49,636 nt of DNA from assembly GCF_021699195.1 (NCBI RefSeq), contig NZ_SSXE01000129.1, forward strand, positions 1 to 49,636, read 5' to 3'. Shown here piece by piece: positions 48,664-49,636 of the stretch. The translations under genes and the position numbers were made by a program. The DNA comes from Nonomuraea sp. MG754425. GTDB taxonomy: Bacteria; Actinomycetota; Actinomycetes; Streptosporangiales; Streptosporangiaceae. The notes beneath the pieces are model-generated. The model was not told the origin of the DNA and made no database searches. It saw only the letters and a program-made list of their open reading frames with translations. The first letter of the stretch is position 1. Every line of letters begins with the position of its first letter.

Positions 48664-49636
48664 ATGATCCCTTTGACGATGAGCGCCCATGTCGGCGCAC
48701 CTGCCGAACGCATCCGCGAGGCACTGACCGACCCTGTTCAGATGCGCACATGGCTGGCCGAACATGCCAAGGCCGACCTGCCGGGCAGTTACGCCTTCTG
48801 GGGACGCCACACCCCAGAGGGCGAGGCCCCTCACCAGCAGCCGATCCGGACCAGCGACCACGGCCTGAGCTTCACGTGGCGCCTGGCGGAACGGCAGACC
48901 AGCGTGGAGATCGCCTTGAGGGAAGAGCAGCCCGGCTCCACGATCATCACTGTGTTGCAGACCGACTTCGACTTCACCGACCTGGGCAGCCTCGGCATGC
49001 TGCAGACCTTCTGGGCGCTGTCGGTCGCGAATCTGGTGGACCACCTCGAAAACCGTCCTCTCACCCCCCGATGCGACTACACCTCTGCTCAACTGAGCGC
49101 CGAGATTCTCATCGACGCAGCGCCCGCCGCCGTGTACGAGTCGCTGATTGACGCTGACCAGGTGGGCCGCTGGTTCGGTTTTCCCGTTGAGATCGACCCA
49201 CGGGTCGGCGGTCGGTATGGCCACGGTGGCAAGATCCTCAACCTGGACCGAGAACGGGTTCTCACCGTTGAGTGGGAAGGCACGGGAGTGTTCACCTGGG
49301 CTCTGGCCGACGTAGGCGGCCGGACCCACCTGACCCTGTCGCGAAGCGGCTTCGACCCCGCCCGGCCGCCGTACGCCGCTTGGGCAGGCGAGCTGTGTGG
49401 TGCCGCCGAACTGCGCCGCTACCACGAACTCACCGACTGGCAGCCGATCTGGCTGCACGACGCCCACGCCCAACACGACGACGAGGGCGACCAGGGAAGA
49501 CGCCCCGGCGCGCCGAGCAAGCCACGCGTCCCGGTGACACCGTCGCTTGCGCCCTCGACGCCTGCACCTTTGGAGCAGCCCGGTCGAGTCGAGTCACCAC
49601 ACGACAGTCATAGGAGATCTCCCATGCCCCCCGACG
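48664..49636 (+). CDS. SRPBCC/AHSA1-family protein with two START-like domains (runs off window)
   Basis: At least 324 residues from ATG 48664, with GAAGGAG about 6 bases upstream. The frame is open to the window end. Residues about 1-150 form one SRPBCC unit (SAHVGAPAERIREALTDPVQ, MRTWLAEHAKADLPG, LGMLQTFWALSVANLVDHLE). Residues about 160-265 form a second (AEILIDAAPAAVYESLIDAD, VGRWFGFPVEIDPRVGG, KILNLDRERVLTVEWEG). Such proteins bind hydrophobic ligands in a deep cavity or help Hsp90-type ATPases. After about residue 275 the sequence becomes Pro/Arg-rich and less domain-like, so the natural stop may have been lost by a frameshift. An AGGAGA followed by ATG at 49624 could start a further gene. 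Confidence 0.8.
   Translation, partial: MIPLTMSAHVGAPAERIREALTDPVQMRTWLAEHAKADLPGSYAFWGRHTPEGEAPHQQPIRTSDHGLSFTWRLAERQTSVEIALREEQPGSTIITVLQTDFDFTDLGSLGMLQTFWALSVANLVDHLENRPLTPRCDYTSAQLSAEILIDAAPAAVYESLIDADQVGRWFGFPVEIDPRVGGRYGHGGKILNLDRERVLTVEWEGTGVFTWALADVGGRTHLTLSRSGFDPARPPYAAWAGELCGAAELRRYHELTDWQPIWLHDAHAQHDDEGDQGRRPGAPSKPRVPVTPSLAPSTPAPLEQPGRVESPHDSHRRSPMPPD

Overview
The window is a GC-rich actinomycete chromosome segment. Codon use is strongly GC-biased, GTG and TTG starts are common, and the families present (SARP regulator, XRE-STAND-WD40 proteins, class III LanKC, CATRA system) are typical of filamentous actinobacteria. A member of the Streptosporangiales is my guess, but there is no rRNA or housekeeping marker to prove it.

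Layout. 1-1654: a graveyard of transposase remnants (IS3, IS110) that truncated a LuxR-type regulator and an alcohol-dehydrogenase-like gene. 1696-7562: an AfsR/SARP-type regulator facing a large XRE-STAND-WD40 protein. 7622-21113: a two-part RiPP (ribosomally made, modified peptide) gene cluster, all on the plus strand. Part A has a 48-residue Cys/Ser-rich precursor peptide, a YcaO cyclodehydratase, two ThiF/E1-like partner proteins, one of them fused to a nitroreductase domain, a second nitroreductase and an ABC exporter. Part B has a 74-residue precursor with a class III lanthipeptide-like leader, a LanKC synthetase, a pair of M16 peptidases (one catalytic, one degenerate) and a second ABC exporter. 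Both precursor genes are missing from a routine long-ORF view or easily overlooked. Both are preceded by nearly identical 11-bp-phased heptamer repeats followed 9 bp later by a TAnnnT -10 box, the architecture of SARP binding sites. This ties the two parts to one regulator and is the main result of this reading.

21114-34720: decayed sequence with a TPR remnant, then a translationally coupled pair of dynamin-like proteins carrying three GTPase domains in total, a membrane NERD protein, and on the minus strand a complete CATRA-type conflict system (small protein, membrane protein, TPR-CHAT protease), then an AraC regulator. This stretch looks like a conflict or defence island. 35049-41926: a secreted protein of the neutral zinc metallopeptidase family whose HExxH site is destroyed, an IS5-type element sitting at the end of a truncated P450 gene, an SDR/TetR divergent pair with a palindromic operator, an alpha/beta hydrolase, further transposase remnants and a small secreted Cys-containing protein. 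42158-46054: a second XRE-STAND-WD40 protein with 14 clear WD repeats. 46055-48172: remnants of transposases and tyrosine integrases. 48664-end: an SRPBCC-family protein running off the window.

Working model, inferred: the SARP activates both precursor promoters. YcaO plus the E1-like partners make azolines in peptide A, and the nitroreductases oxidise them to azoles. LanKC phosphorylates, eliminates and cyclises Ser/Thr in peptide B. The M16 pair removes leader peptide, and the two exporters carry out the products. Whether A and B give two separate peptides, a two-component product, or share enzymes cannot be decided from sequence.
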